The notes below the pieces were generated by a model that did no database searches, was not told the origin of the DNA, and saw nothing but the letters and a program-made list of their open reading frames with translations. From the NCBI RefSeq assembly GCF_026125785.1, contig NZ_JAHCKL010000022.1, positions 1 to 64,000 on the forward strand: 64,000 nucleotides of DNA, read 5' to 3'. Positions within the stretch are counted from its first letter, which is position 1. Each line of letters opens with the position of its first letter. The translations under genes were made by a program, and so were the position numbers. This stretch comes from Hydrogenophaga sp. GTDB taxonomy: Bacteria; Pseudomonadota; Gammaproteobacteria; Burkholderiales; Burkholderiaceae_C. This document shows positions 18,452-26,124 of the stretch, in pieces.

Positions 18452-18490
18452 TATATATGTCGACAATTTTATTCTTTGTTTGTTGACGTT
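18452..18490. promoter_or_regulatory. AT-rich divergent control region of amidase block and ABC operon
   Basis: The 221-base gap between the divergent starts (18348-18568) carries an AT-rich island near 18440-18490 with the 8-base palindrome TGTCGACA at 18458-18465, and a TTGACG hexamer just after it. FCD-type GntR proteins bind short dyads of this kind, so it is a candidate site for the regulator encoded at 14979-15743. The rest of the gap shows nothing I can name. Confidence 0.45.
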
Positions 18491-18568
18491 GGCATGGTGC
18501 TTGCATCCCAGGTCGGGCATGGCGGCGCGTTGGCCAGCCATGTGTTCAACCCTTTCTGGAGATCCGCG

Positions 18569-19756
18569 ATGACCCTCACCGCCCACCCGTCCCGCCGCCG
18601 TCTGCTGGCCGTCAGTGCCGCGATCGCCTGCTCGCTCTGGGCCTTGCCCGCACAGGCAGCCGATCCGATCAAGATCGGTCTCATCACCGCGCTCTCGGGC
18701 CAGTCGGCGCTGGCGGGCGAGGCCATCACGCGCGGGCTTACCGTTGCCATCGACGAGATCAACGCCAAGGGCGGCCTGCTGGGTGGGCGCAAGCTGGAGT
18801 TGGTGCGCCGCGATGACGAGGCCAATCCGGCCAAGGGCGTGGTCGCGGCGCGCGAACTGATCTACCGCGAAAAGGTCGCCGTGATCTTTGGCGGCCTGGA
18901 CACGCCGGTTTCCATGGCCATCGTGCCGCTGATCAACCAGGAGAAGGTGCCGTTCATGGGGCCATGGGCCGCGGGAACGCCGATCACCAAGAACGGCGCC
19001 AATCCCAACTTCGCCTTCCGCGTTTCGGCGGTGGATGAAATCGTCAACGTCGGCATGCTCGACTACGCGCAGAAGAACTTCAAGTCCACCCGGCCCGGCA
19101 TGATCCTGGTGAACAACCCCTGGGGCGAGTCCAACGAGAAGGGCTTGCACGCTGCGCTGGCGGCCAAGGGCATGAAGGCGGTGGGCGTGGAGAAATTCGA
19201 GGGCAACGACGTGGACGTGGTGCCCCAGCTCACGCGTCTGAAGGCTGCCGGAGCGGACACGCTGTTCATGGTGGGCAACGTGGGCCCCTCGGCGCAGGTG
19301 GTCAAGTCGCTGGACCGCATGGGCTGGCAGGTGCCGATCGTTTCCCACTGGGGACCCGCCGGAGGCCGCTTCACCGAACTGGCCGGACCGAACGGAAAGA
19401 ACGTGCACTTCGTGCAGACCTACAGCTTCTTTGGCCCGCAGGGCCCCGTGGGCGAGAAGGTCATCGCGGCGCTCAAGGCGAAGTACCCGTCCATCAAGGG
19501 CCCGGACGACATCACGCCGGCGGTGGGCGTGGCCAATGCCTATGACGGCATGATGCTCGCCGCGCTCGCCATCGCGGCCGCCGGTTCCACCGAAGGCGAC
19601 GCGATCCGGCAGGGCTTCTACAAGATCGGCAGGTACGAGGGCCTGATCAAGACCTATGAGCAGCCGTTCAAGCCCGGTGTGCACGACGCGGTGACGTCGA
19701 GCGACTATGTCTGGGCGCAGTTCATCGACAACCGCATCCTGCCGGTGAAGAACTAG
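18569..19756 (+). CDS. LIV-type ABC transporter substrate-binding protein
   Basis: A 395-residue periplasmic binding protein with a signal peptide of about 31 residues (RRRLLAVSAAIACSLWALPAQA-AD) [segment]. The mature start DPIKIGLITALSGQSALAGEAI is typical of the branched-chain amino acid/amide/urea receptor family (PF13458). A TGGAG site precedes the ATG at 18569; the longer frame upstream crosses the promoter. It begins an operon of receptor, LivH permease and a LivM-LivG-LivF fusion, divergent from the amidase block. By context the ligand is more likely an amide or ureide than leucine. Confidence 0.93.
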   Translation: MTLTAHPSRRRLLAVSAAIACSLWALPAQAADPIKIGLITALSGQSALAGEAITRGLTVAIDEINAKGGLLGGRKLELVRRDDEANPAKGVVAARELIYREKVAVIFGGLDTPVSMAIVPLINQEKVPFMGPWAAGTPITKNGANPNFAFRVSAVDEIVNVGMLDYAQKNFKSTRPGMILVNNPWGESNEKGLHAALAAKGMKAVGVEKFEGNDVDVVPQLTRLKAAGADTLFMVGNVGPSAQVVKSLDRMGWQVPIVSHWGPAGGRFTELAGPNGKNVHFVQTYSFFGPQGPVGEKVIAALKAKYPSIKGPDDITPAVGVANAYDGMMLAALAIAAAGSTEGDAIRQGFYKIGRYEGLIKTYEQPFKPGVHDAVTSSDYVWAQFIDNRILPVKN

Positions 19757-19764
19757 GCCCCGGC

Positions 19765-20640
19765 ATGTTGTTGTCAGCGCTGATCAGCGGCCTGGGCCTG
19801 GGCAGCATGTACGGGTTGATGGCCCTGGGCTTCTACGTGACCTATGCCGTCTCGGGCACGGTCAACTTTGCCCAGGGCAGCTCGATGATGCTGGGCGCCG
19901 TGCTGACCTTCACCTTTGCCCAGACGCTGGGCTGGCCGCCGGGACTGGCCATCCTGCTCGCGCTGGCGTTGTGCGCGCTCTACGGCCTGGTGGTCGAGGC
20001 GGTGGCGGTGCGGCCGTTCGCGCGCCGGGGTTCGGACGCCTGGCTGATGGCCACGGTGGCCCTGGGCATCGTGCTGGACAACCTCGTGCTCTTCACCTTC
20101 GGCAAGGAGCCGCGCAGCCTGCCCTCGCCGCTGGCGCAGACGCCGCTGGACCTGGGCGGCATTGGCCTGGGGCTGTACCCGCTGCAACTGCTGATCCCGG
20201 TTGTGGGCCTCACGCTGGCCGGCCTGCTGCATATGCTGTCGCGGCGCACGCGCTGGGGCACGGGCATGCTCGCGGTGGTGCAAAACCCTTCGGCCGCGCG
20301 GCTCATGGGCATACCCATTCGCCGCGCCATCGCGCTGGCGTTCGCGCTTTCGGCGCTGTTTGCCGGCATCGCGGGCGTGCTGATCGCGCCGCTGTTCAAT
20401 GTCGCCTCGGACATGGGCACGCTGTTCGGCCTCAAGGCGTTCGCCGTCGCCATCCTGGGCGGCATCACCAGTGCCTGGGGCGTGATGCTCGCGGGCCTGC
20501 TGTTCGGCATGATCGAGGCGCTGGTCACCAGCACGCTGGGCTCGGGCTACACCCAGATCATCACCTTTGGCTTGGTCATCGTGGCGCTGGCTGCGCGCCC
20601 CAACGGCCTGTTCGGCCGCGCGGAGGTGAAGAAGGTATGA
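19765..20640 (+). CDS. LivH-type ABC transporter permease
   Basis: A 291-residue inner-membrane permease with about eight hydrophobic helices. It starts MLLSALISGLGLGSMYGLMALG and has VNFAQGSSMMLGAV and the later KAFAVAILGGITSAWGVMLAGLLFGMIEAL [segment] typical of LivH. It is eight bases after the receptor gene and overlaps the fusion gene by ATGA (20637-20640), so all three are one translationally linked operon. Confidence 0.94.
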   Translation: MLLSALISGLGLGSMYGLMALGFYVTYAVSGTVNFAQGSSMMLGAVLTFTFAQTLGWPPGLAILLALALCALYGLVVEAVAVRPFARRGSDAWLMATVALGIVLDNLVLFTFGKEPRSLPSPLAQTPLDLGGIGLGLYPLQLLIPVVGLTLAGLLHMLSRRTRWGTGMLAVVQNPSAARLMGIPIRRAIALAFALSALFAGIAGVLIAPLFNVASDMGTLFGLKAFAVAILGGITSAWGVMLAGLLFGMIEALVTSTLGSGYTQIITFGLVIVALAARPNGLFGRAEVKKV

Positions 20641-23174
20641 ACCACCCCGCTCAACCTTCCCGCCTCTGGCTGGGCCTGGGCACGCCGGGCCAGCTCGCCA
20701 CGCTGGCGCTGCTGTTCGGCACGGGCGCCGTGCTGGCGCTCACCGTCAACCCCTACCACGTCTTCGTGCTGGCCAACGTCGCGCTGCTGGCGCTGGTGGG
20801 CGTGGGGCTGAACCTGCTCATGGGCCTGAGCGGGCAGGTCTCGTTCGGCCACGTGGGTTTCTACGCCATAGGCGCCTATGCCGTGGCCATCCTCACCGGC
20901 AAGGCCGGGCTGGACTTCTGGCTGGCCTGGCCGCTGGCCGCGCTGATGGCCGGCGCCATGGGCGCGCTGCTGGCGGTGCCAGCGCTGCGCGTGAAGGGCC
21001 CTTACCTGGCCATGATCACCATTGCTTTCGGCTTCATCGTGGAGCACGCCATCGTGGAGATGCGTGACCTGACCGGAGGACAGAACGGCATCATGGGCAT
21101 CGCCGCGCCCGCGCTGGGGCCGCTGGCTCAGGGGGAACGTGCCGTCGCGCTGCTGGCGTTGGCGTGCGTGGCGCTGGTGCTGGCAGGCTTTGCCTGGCTC
21201 TCGCGCGGCACCTGGGGCGCGGCCATGCGCGCGGTGCGCGACAGCGAGACCGCGGCCGAGTCGATCGGCCTGAACCCGCTGGCCATCAAGGTCGTGGCGT
21301 TCGCGCTGTCGGCGGCCTGCGCCGGGCTCGCCGGCGGCCTGTTCGCGCCGTTGTCGGGCTTTGTCACGCCGCACACCTTTGGCTTCGTGCAGTCCATCCT
21401 CTTCGTGCTGGTCGTCATGCTGGGTGGCGCGGGTTCGGTGGCGGGCCCTCTGGTGGGCGCCCTCATCGTCGGTCTGCTGCCCGAACTGCTTTCCAGCCTG
21501 GAGGAGTACCGCCTGCTGTTCTTCGGCGGCCTGTTGCTGGTGGTGCTGTGGGCCGCGCCCGATGGCGTGGCCGGTTTCATGCGGCGCTGGCTGGAACGCC
21601 TGCGGGGCCCTGCGCAGGCCGCACCCGGGTTGGCCCAGGCACCGGAAGGCTTCAGCCTGCCAGTGCGCGCGCGGCAGGCACTCGCGGCGCAGGGCCTGAC
21701 CATGCAGTTCGGCGGCGTGCGCGCCGTCGATACCCTGAACCTGCAGGCGAACAGCGCCGCCGTCACCAGCCTGATCGGTCCCAATGGCGCGGGCAAATCC
21801 ACGGCGCTCAATGTGCTGAGCGGCTACTACAAGCCCACTGCGGGAGGCTTCACGCTGGGAGGCCATGTGTTGACCGGTCAGGCCGCGATGCGGCTGGCGC
21901 GGCGGGGCATCGCGCGCAGCTACCAGACCTCGCAGCTCTTCGGCAGCCTCAGCGTGGAGGACAACGTGACCCTGGCGCTGGGGCGCGGACGCCTGGGTCC
22001 GCTGTTCGGTCGCGCGAGGCTGGGTTCGGCCGACGCGCGGGCACGGGCGCGTGCGTTGCTGGCCTGGTGCGGGTATGGCGGTTCACCCGAAGTCCGCGCG
22101 GCCGATCTGCCGCACGTGGACCGGCGGCTGGTGGAGATCGCGCGCGCGCTCGCGCTCGATCCGGAGGTGTTGCTGCTCGACGAACCGGCCGCCGGCCTTT
22201 CGCGCGAGGACAAGGCGGCGCTGGCCGCGCTGCTGCGCCGCATCGCCGACGCCGGGCTGGGCGTGCTGCTGGTGGAGCACGACATGGCGCTGGTGATGGG
22301 GATTTCAGACCACGTGGTGGTGCTGGACGCAGGCCAGTGGCTGGCCGCGGGCAGTGCGGCCCAGGTGCAGGCCGATCCGGCGGTGCAGCAGGCTTACCTG
22401 GGCAGCGCGCTGGACCCTCAGGCCGTGCCGCAGCGCGCGGCAGCGGCGCAGGGCCTGGCCGCGCAGGAGATGCTGGGTGTGGGCGAACTGGTTACCGGCT
22501 ACGGCGCCGAGCCGGTGTTGCACGGCATTTCGCTGCAGGTGCGGCGCGGCGAGGCGGTGGCGCTGCTGGGCGCCAACGGCGCGGGCAAGTCCACGCTGAT
22601 GCGCGCGCTCAGCGGGCTGCACCGGCCGGTGGGCGGTGGGGGCATTCACCTGGAAGGCGAGGACCTGACACAGGCCGGCACCGAAACCATCGTCGCGCGC
22701 GGCATGGTGCTGGTGCCCGAAGGCCGGCAGGTGTTCCCCGAACTGAGCGTGCTGGACAACATCCGCCTGGGCGCATTCCTGCAGCCCGCTCAGCGCGAGG
22801 CCCGGGTGGAGGAGATGCTGCAGCGTTTTCCACGCCTGCGCGAACGCCTCCACCAGCGCGCTGGCCTGCTCTCCGGGGGCGAGCAGCAGATGCTGGCGAT
22901 CGCGCGCGCGCTCATGTCGCGCCCGCGCATCCTGCTGCTGGACGAGCCTTCGCTGGGCCTGGCCCCCAAGGTGATCGGCGACCTGTTTGCCGCGCTCGAC
23001 CGGCTGCGCGGCGAGGGCATGACGCTGCTGCTGGTGGACCAGATGGCGGGACTGGCGCTGGCGCTGGCCGACCGCGCCTACGTCATGGAGAGCGGGCGCA
23101 TCGTGGCACAGGGCACGTCCGCCGACATCGCCGCCGATCCGGCGCTGGCGCGGGCCTACCTGGGCGGGCACTGA
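20637..23174 (+). CDS. fused LivM permease + LivG ATPase + LivF ATPase
   Basis: One 845-residue frame holds three ABC parts. Residues 1-320 form a LivM-type permease (GVGLNLLMGLSGQVSFGHVGFYAIGAY) [segment]. Residues 340-595 form a LivG-type ATPase with Walker A GPNGAGKST at 381-389 and Walker B LLLDEPAAGL. Residues 610-845 form a LivF-type ATPase with Walker A GANGAGKST at 645-653, signature LSGGEQ at 745-750 and LLLDEPSLGLAP. The first ATPase reads LPHVDRRLVEIARAL at 491 where LSGGQ/LSYGEQ is expected, so its signature motif is altered while its Walker motifs are intact. The two nucleotide sites should thus be unequal. No stop or frameshift interrupts the joins, so the fusion is real. Imports the ligand of the adjacent receptor. 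Confidence 0.94.
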   Translation: MNHPAQPSRLWLGLGTPGQLATLALLFGTGAVLALTVNPYHVFVLANVALLALVGVGLNLLMGLSGQVSFGHVGFYAIGAYAVAILTGKAGLDFWLAWPLAALMAGAMGALLAVPALRVKGPYLAMITIAFGFIVEHAIVEMRDLTGGQNGIMGIAAPALGPLAQGERAVALLALACVALVLAGFAWLSRGTWGAAMRAVRDSETAAESIGLNPLAIKVVAFALSAACAGLAGGLFAPLSGFVTPHTFGFVQSILFVLVVMLGGAGSVAGPLVGALIVGLLPELLSSLEEYRLLFFGGLLLVVLWAAPDGVAGFMRRWLERLRGPAQAAPGLAQAPEGFSLPVRARQALAAQGLTMQFGGVRAVDTLNLQANSAAVTSLIGPNGAGKSTALNVLSGYYKPTAGGFTLGGHVLTGQAAMRLARRGIARSYQTSQLFGSLSVEDNVTLALGRGRLGPLFGRARLGSADARARARALLAWCGYGGSPEVRAADLPHVDRRLVEIARALALDPEVLLLDEPAAGLSREDKAALAALLRRIADAGLGVLLVEHDMALVMGISDHVVVLDAGQWLAAGSAAQVQADPAVQQAYLGSALDPQAVPQRAAAAQGLAAQEMLGVGELVTGYGAEPVLHGISLQVRRGEAVALLGANGAGKSTLMRALSGLHRPVGGGGIHLEGEDLTQAGTETIVARGMVLVPEGRQVFPELSVLDNIRLGAFLQPAQREARVEEMLQRFPRLRERLHQRAGLLSGGEQQMLAIARALMSRPRILLLDEPSLGLAPKVIGDLFAALDRLRGEGMTLLLVDQMAGLALALADRAYVMESGRIVAQGTSADIAADPALARAYLGGH

Positions 23175-23188
23175 GCCTGCTCAGTGCC
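23167..23188. terminator. bidirectional terminator hairpin shared by livMGF and lysE
   Basis: GGCACTGAG (23167-23175) pairs perfectly with CTCAGTGCC (23180-23188) around a CCTG loop. The hairpin contains the stop codons of both converging genes (TGA at 23172 and, on the minus strand, 23183-23181). No T run follows on either side. Confidence 0.6.
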
Positions 23189-23831
23189 GGGGCGCGCGCG
23201 GGCCGGAGAAGGCCGCCAGCAGGCCCAGCCCGATGAAGGCGCCGCCCGTGAGGTAGCGCCCCGCACGGCGCAGGCCGGTGGCACGCCGCAGCGCAGGGGC
23301 CACCCAGCCGGCCGTGAGCGCGTAGGCGGTGTCGCTGACGGCGGCGACCAGCACGAAGATCGCGCCCAGCGCCACGCTCTGTGCCGCGTGCGAGGCCTGG
23401 GGCGTCATGAACTGCGGCAGAAACGCGGCGAAGAACAAGGTGGTCTTGGGGTTGAGCAGCGCGACCACGAAACCATCCCGGAACACCCGGCGCAGCGGCA
23501 GCGGCACCGGCGTTGCGTCTCCGGGCGACGCGGCGGGGGCGCGGATCGCCTGCACGCCCAGATAGACCAGGTAGGCCGCACCCGTGTACTTCACGACCGT
23601 GAAGGCCAGCGAGGACAGCGCGAACAGCGCCGCCAGCCCCAGCGCGGCGCCCAGGGCATTGCCGAAGTTGCCCAGCGCCACGCCGAAGACGGAAGCCAGT
23701 CCGTTGCGCCGGCCCTGCGAGAGGCTGCGCGCCAGGATGTAGAAGACCGCCGGGCCAGGCGTGACCGCCAGCGCCAGGCTGGCGAGCAGGAAGGCGCTGA
23801 GCAGCGGCCAGGGCGGGAGGATGTCGGTCAT
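23181..23831 (-). CDS. LysE/RhtB-family amino acid exporter
   Basis: A 216-residue inner-membrane protein with six hydrophobic helices and the family marks LALAVTPGPAVFYILARSLSQGRRNGL near the N-terminus [segment] and FVVALLNPKTTLFFAAFLPQF in the middle [segment]. Such proteins export amino acids or derivatives. The ATG at 23831 (MTDILPPW) fits; the longer frame is unsupported. It converges on the ABC operon. Confidence 0.9.
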   Translation of the reverse strand: MTDILPPWPLLSAFLLASLALAVTPGPAVFYILARSLSQGRRNGLASVFGVALGNFGNALGAALGLAALFALSSLAFTVVKYTGAAYLVYLGVQAIRAPAASPGDATPVPLPLRRVFRDGFVVALLNPKTTLFFAAFLPQFMTPQASHAAQSVALGAIFVLVAAVSDTAYALTAGWVAPALRRATGLRRAGRYLTGGAFIGLGLLAAFSGPRAPRH

Positions 23832-23874
23832 GGCGGACTCCAGGGTGGGGGTCCACCAATGTACCGCTGCGCGT

Positions 23875-24222
23875 TCAGCGTGGGCGGACCTGGCGGTCGT
23901 GTTTCTGCCGCGCGATGCGCACGCTGGCGCGGTCCTGCGCATGCTCCATGCGCACCGCCTCGCGGGCGGAGACGTGGCCGTCGTTGGACAGGGCGCGCAA
24001 CTCCATGCGCTCGATGTGGTTCTGCTGGCGCGTCAGCCGCGCGGCTTCGGGGCGCGTGAGCTGGCCGGATGCAACGCCCTGTTCGATGCGCTGTTCCTGG
24101 CGGTCCTGCCGGTTGTCCACCCGCTGCTCCAGCGGGCCTTCGGCATGCGCCAGGGAAGCGGCGCCCAGCGCGAGGGCCAGCACCAGGCCGGAGCGGGAGA
24201 AGGGAAGCAAGGTCGAATTCAT
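23875..24222 (-). CDS. small secreted helical protein with internal duplication
   Basis: A 115-residue protein with a clear signal peptide (MNSTLLPFSRSGLVLALALG to AHA-EG, about 27 residues). The mature part is charged, Gln/Arg/His-rich and helical. Two units look alike: GVASGQLTRPEAARLTRQQ at about residues 50-68 and NDGHVSAREAVRMEHAQ at about 80-96, each with G-x-(L/V)-(T/S)-x2-EA-x-R. The pattern is reminiscent of periplasmic metal- or misfolding-binding helical proteins. It is divergent from the repeat protein/sigma factor operon, which may regulate it. I do not recognise a named family. Confidence 0.72.
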   Translation of the reverse strand: MNSTLLPFSRSGLVLALALGAASLAHAEGPLEQRVDNRQDRQEQRIEQGVASGQLTRPEAARLTRQQNHIERMELRALSNDGHVSAREAVRMEHAQDRASVRIARQKHDRQVRPR

Positions 24223-24415
24223 GAGAACTCCAATGGGTTGAGGTGGCAGGGAACACGCCGTGCGTGTACCGTTTGAACCTGTCGGCCGCGTACGGCTTAC
24301 GCGGGTTCGGCCCAAGCCGCAGTGGCGTGCGGGGTCTTGTGGGCCGGCGCGTAAGAAGCCGGCGTTTCGCGGGTTCAACGGGACAAGCCTTCCTGGTTTT
24401 CTTTTCTGCAACGCC

Positions 24416-24886
24416 ATGACCACCCGATCACCGCCCGTTACGCGCCGGATGCCTCTCGTGCTGGCCGCATGCGCGGTCCTTCTGCTCAGCCTGGGGGCGG
24501 GCAACGCCCAGGCGTCGCCAGACGTGCCCGACCCGCAGGACTGGGCGGGGCTGTCCCCCGGGCAGCAGGCCGAGCGCCGCGCCGCCATCCGGCGGCAACT
24601 GCAGGCGGCGACACCCGCCGAGCGACAGGCCTTCCGGCAGACGCTGCGCGAGCGGGTGGAACGGCTCACGCCGGCCGAGCGCGAATCCCTCATCGCCACC
24701 ACCCGCGAACGCTGGGACGCCCTGACCCCCGCGCAGCGCGAGGCCCTGGCCAACGAACGGCGCGAGCGCATCCAGGCCATGACGCCGCAGGAGCGCCGCC
24801 AACTGCTGCAGCAGCGCCGCGACATGCTGCAGAAACTCAGCCCCGAGGAACGCGCCGCGCTGCGCGAGAAACTGCCCTTGCGATGA
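24416..24886 (+). CDS. periplasmic protein of six 19-residue helical repeats (DUF3106-like)
   Basis: A 156-residue protein. After an N-terminal membrane segment or signal peptide (residues 12-33, ending NAQA), residues 47-156 consist of five exact 19-residue repeats and a partial sixth, starting SPGQQ (47), TPAER (66), TPAER (85), TPAQR (104), TPQER (123) and SPEER (142). The motif LTPxxR resembles the LTxxQ motif of Spy/CpxP/CnrX-type periplasmic sensors. The stop overlaps the start of a sigma factor gene (ATGA), so it probably senses envelope state or metal for that factor. DUF3106 is my best family guess. Confidence 0.8.
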   Translation: MTTRSPPVTRRMPLVLAACAVLLLSLGAGNAQASPDVPDPQDWAGLSPGQQAERRAAIRRQLQAATPAERQAFRQTLRERVERLTPAERESLIATTRERWDALTPAQREALANERRERIQAMTPQERRQLLQQRRDMLQKLSPEERAALREKLPLR

Positions 24887-25608
24887 CCCTCTCCCTGCCA
24901 CTGCTGCCGGGCGCCGCCGCCCCTCACCCGCGTTCCGCGCGGTTCATCACCATGACCAGCATGGCCGCCGCGCTGGGCCGGCGTGCGCGGCGCGCGCTGG
25001 GCATCGGGCCCGAGAACGGCTGGACCTTGTGGCACCAGGCTGGCGGAGGCGACCCCGTCGCGGCGCGTGAGCTGGTGGCCCAGCTCACCCCGGCGGCGCT
25101 GGCGCTGGCCAGGCAGATGCTGGGCCGGCCCGAAGACGCCGAGGATGTGGTGCAGGAGTCGTTCCTGCGCCTGTGGAGCGCGCAGCCCGACGACACGCGC
25201 GGGGCGCAGCTCGCCACCTACTTCCACACCATCGTGCTCAACCGCTGCCGCTCGCACCTGGTGCGCCGGCGCGAGCTCAGCCTGGATCCGGTCGAACTCG
25301 CCGAGCTGCGCGAGCACCAGCAAATGGCCTCGCAGGAAGGCCTGGCGACGCCGGTCGACGGGGCCATGGTGCGGGCGGCGTTGCACCTGCTGCCAGCACG
25401 CCAGCGCATGGCCCTGGCGCTGTGGGCGTATGCCGACGCAGAGGCCGCCGAGATCGGCCAGGCCCTGGGCATCGATGCCAACGCCGCGCACCAGTTGCTG
25501 TTCCGCGCCCGGCGCGGCCTGCGCGCCGTGCTGCAGGCGCAGGCCGATCTGCCCGAAGGCGCCCACGCCCGCAGCGCGCCGGGCGCAGGAGATGCCCATG
25601 AACGCTGA
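24883..25608 (+). CDS. ECF-type RNA polymerase sigma factor
   Basis: The 241-residue product has sigma region 2 (QMLGRPEDAEDVVQESFLRLWS, with the DAEDVVQE core) [segment] at about residues 83-105, and region 4 (LHLLPARQRMALALWAYADAEAAEIGQALGI, then NAAHQLLFRARRGLRAVL) [segments] at about 165-220. This is group 4 (ECF) architecture. The ATG at 24883 overlaps the preceding stop; a second in-frame ATG at 24952 would remove a Pro/Ala-rich leader and is possible. It is followed by an 11-base overlapping gene for a single-TM protein, the usual place for an anti-sigma factor. Confidence 0.88.
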   Translation: MTLSLPLLPGAAAPHPRSARFITMTSMAAALGRRARRALGIGPENGWTLWHQAGGGDPVAARELVAQLTPAALALARQMLGRPEDAEDVVQESFLRLWSAQPDDTRGAQLATYFHTIVLNRCRSHLVRRRELSLDPVELAELREHQQMASQEGLATPVDGAMVRAALHLLPARQRMALALWAYADAEAAEIGQALGIDANAAHQLLFRARRGLRAVLQAQADLPEGAHARSAPGAGDAHER

Positions 25609-25969
25609 CCACCGCCACTCTGCGGCCCGCGATCCCCTGGCCGAGGCCGACCTGCGCAGCCTGCTGCGCGAGAGCCTGCACGAGCCACGCGGCAGCGAGA
25701 GCGGACCTTTGCAGGAACGGGTGATGGCGCAGTGGCACCAGCGCCACGCGCGCAACGGCGCCACCGCCGTGGCCGACCTGGCGCTGGCGGGCGGAGGCGC
25801 AGGCCACCGCCCGCACCACGGACTGCGCCCGCCGCTCTGGCTGGGTCTGGCGGGCGTGCTGCTCGCCTTGGCCCTGGCGCTGACCTGGTCGGTGAACCGA
25901 CCCGATCCCGCCCTGGAAGAGCTGATGCAGCCCGACGTGCTGTCGCAGATCGGGCTCGGAGAAATCTGA
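25598..25969 (+). CDS. single-TM protein, candidate anti-sigma factor
   Basis: A 123-residue protein with a cytosolic charged N-terminal half (residues 1-78), one hydrophobic helix (WLGLAGVLLALALALTWSV, about 81-99) and a short C-terminal tail outside. An AGGAG site (25587-25591) six bases before the ATG at 25598 selects that start over the ATG at 25592. It overlaps the sigma factor gene by 11 bases. The layout matches membrane anti-sigma factors, but no HxxxCxxC zinc motif is present, so the assignment is by context. I do not recognise the family. Confidence 0.65.
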   Translation: MNADHRHSAARDPLAEADLRSLLRESLHEPRGSESGPLQERVMAQWHQRHARNGATAVADLALAGGGAGHRPHHGLRPPLWLGLAGVLLALALALTWSVNRPDPALEELMQPDVLSQIGLGEI

Positions 25970-25981
25970 CCCCGGCCCCGA

Positions 25982-25999
25982 AGCGCCCGAGGGGGCGCT
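25982..25999 (+). terminator. GC-rich hairpin after the sigma operon
   Basis: AGCGCCC (25982-25988) and GGGCGCT (25993-25999) pair perfectly around GAGG, 13 bases past the stop. No T run follows. The rest of the gap to 26196 is described under the AT-rich control region. Confidence 0.5.
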
Positions 26000-26124
26000 C
26001 CTCCCGCGCCTGAGTGCGCCCTCCCCCTGCCATCCCGCGCCATGCCGCGCGCCCGTCACATGACGCGTGCGTGGGCGTATACGCCTGTTGGCGGCCCGAT
26101 GGCATAGGGAAAACTCTAGTATTT

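Noticed and set aside
18348-18568. An extended N-terminus for the substrate-binding protein from 18227
   Set aside because: It would run through the AT-rich control region and the divergent gene, and it would bury the signal peptide and the TGGAG-preceded ATG at 18569.
20547-21866. Long minus-strand frame across livH/livMGF
   Set aside because: Composition is that of an antisense shadow, and it lies over well-supported transporter genes.
25598-25969. A zinc-binding anti-sigma factor (ZAS) label
   Set aside because: The HxxxCxxC motif is not present, so only a context-based anti-sigma call is made.
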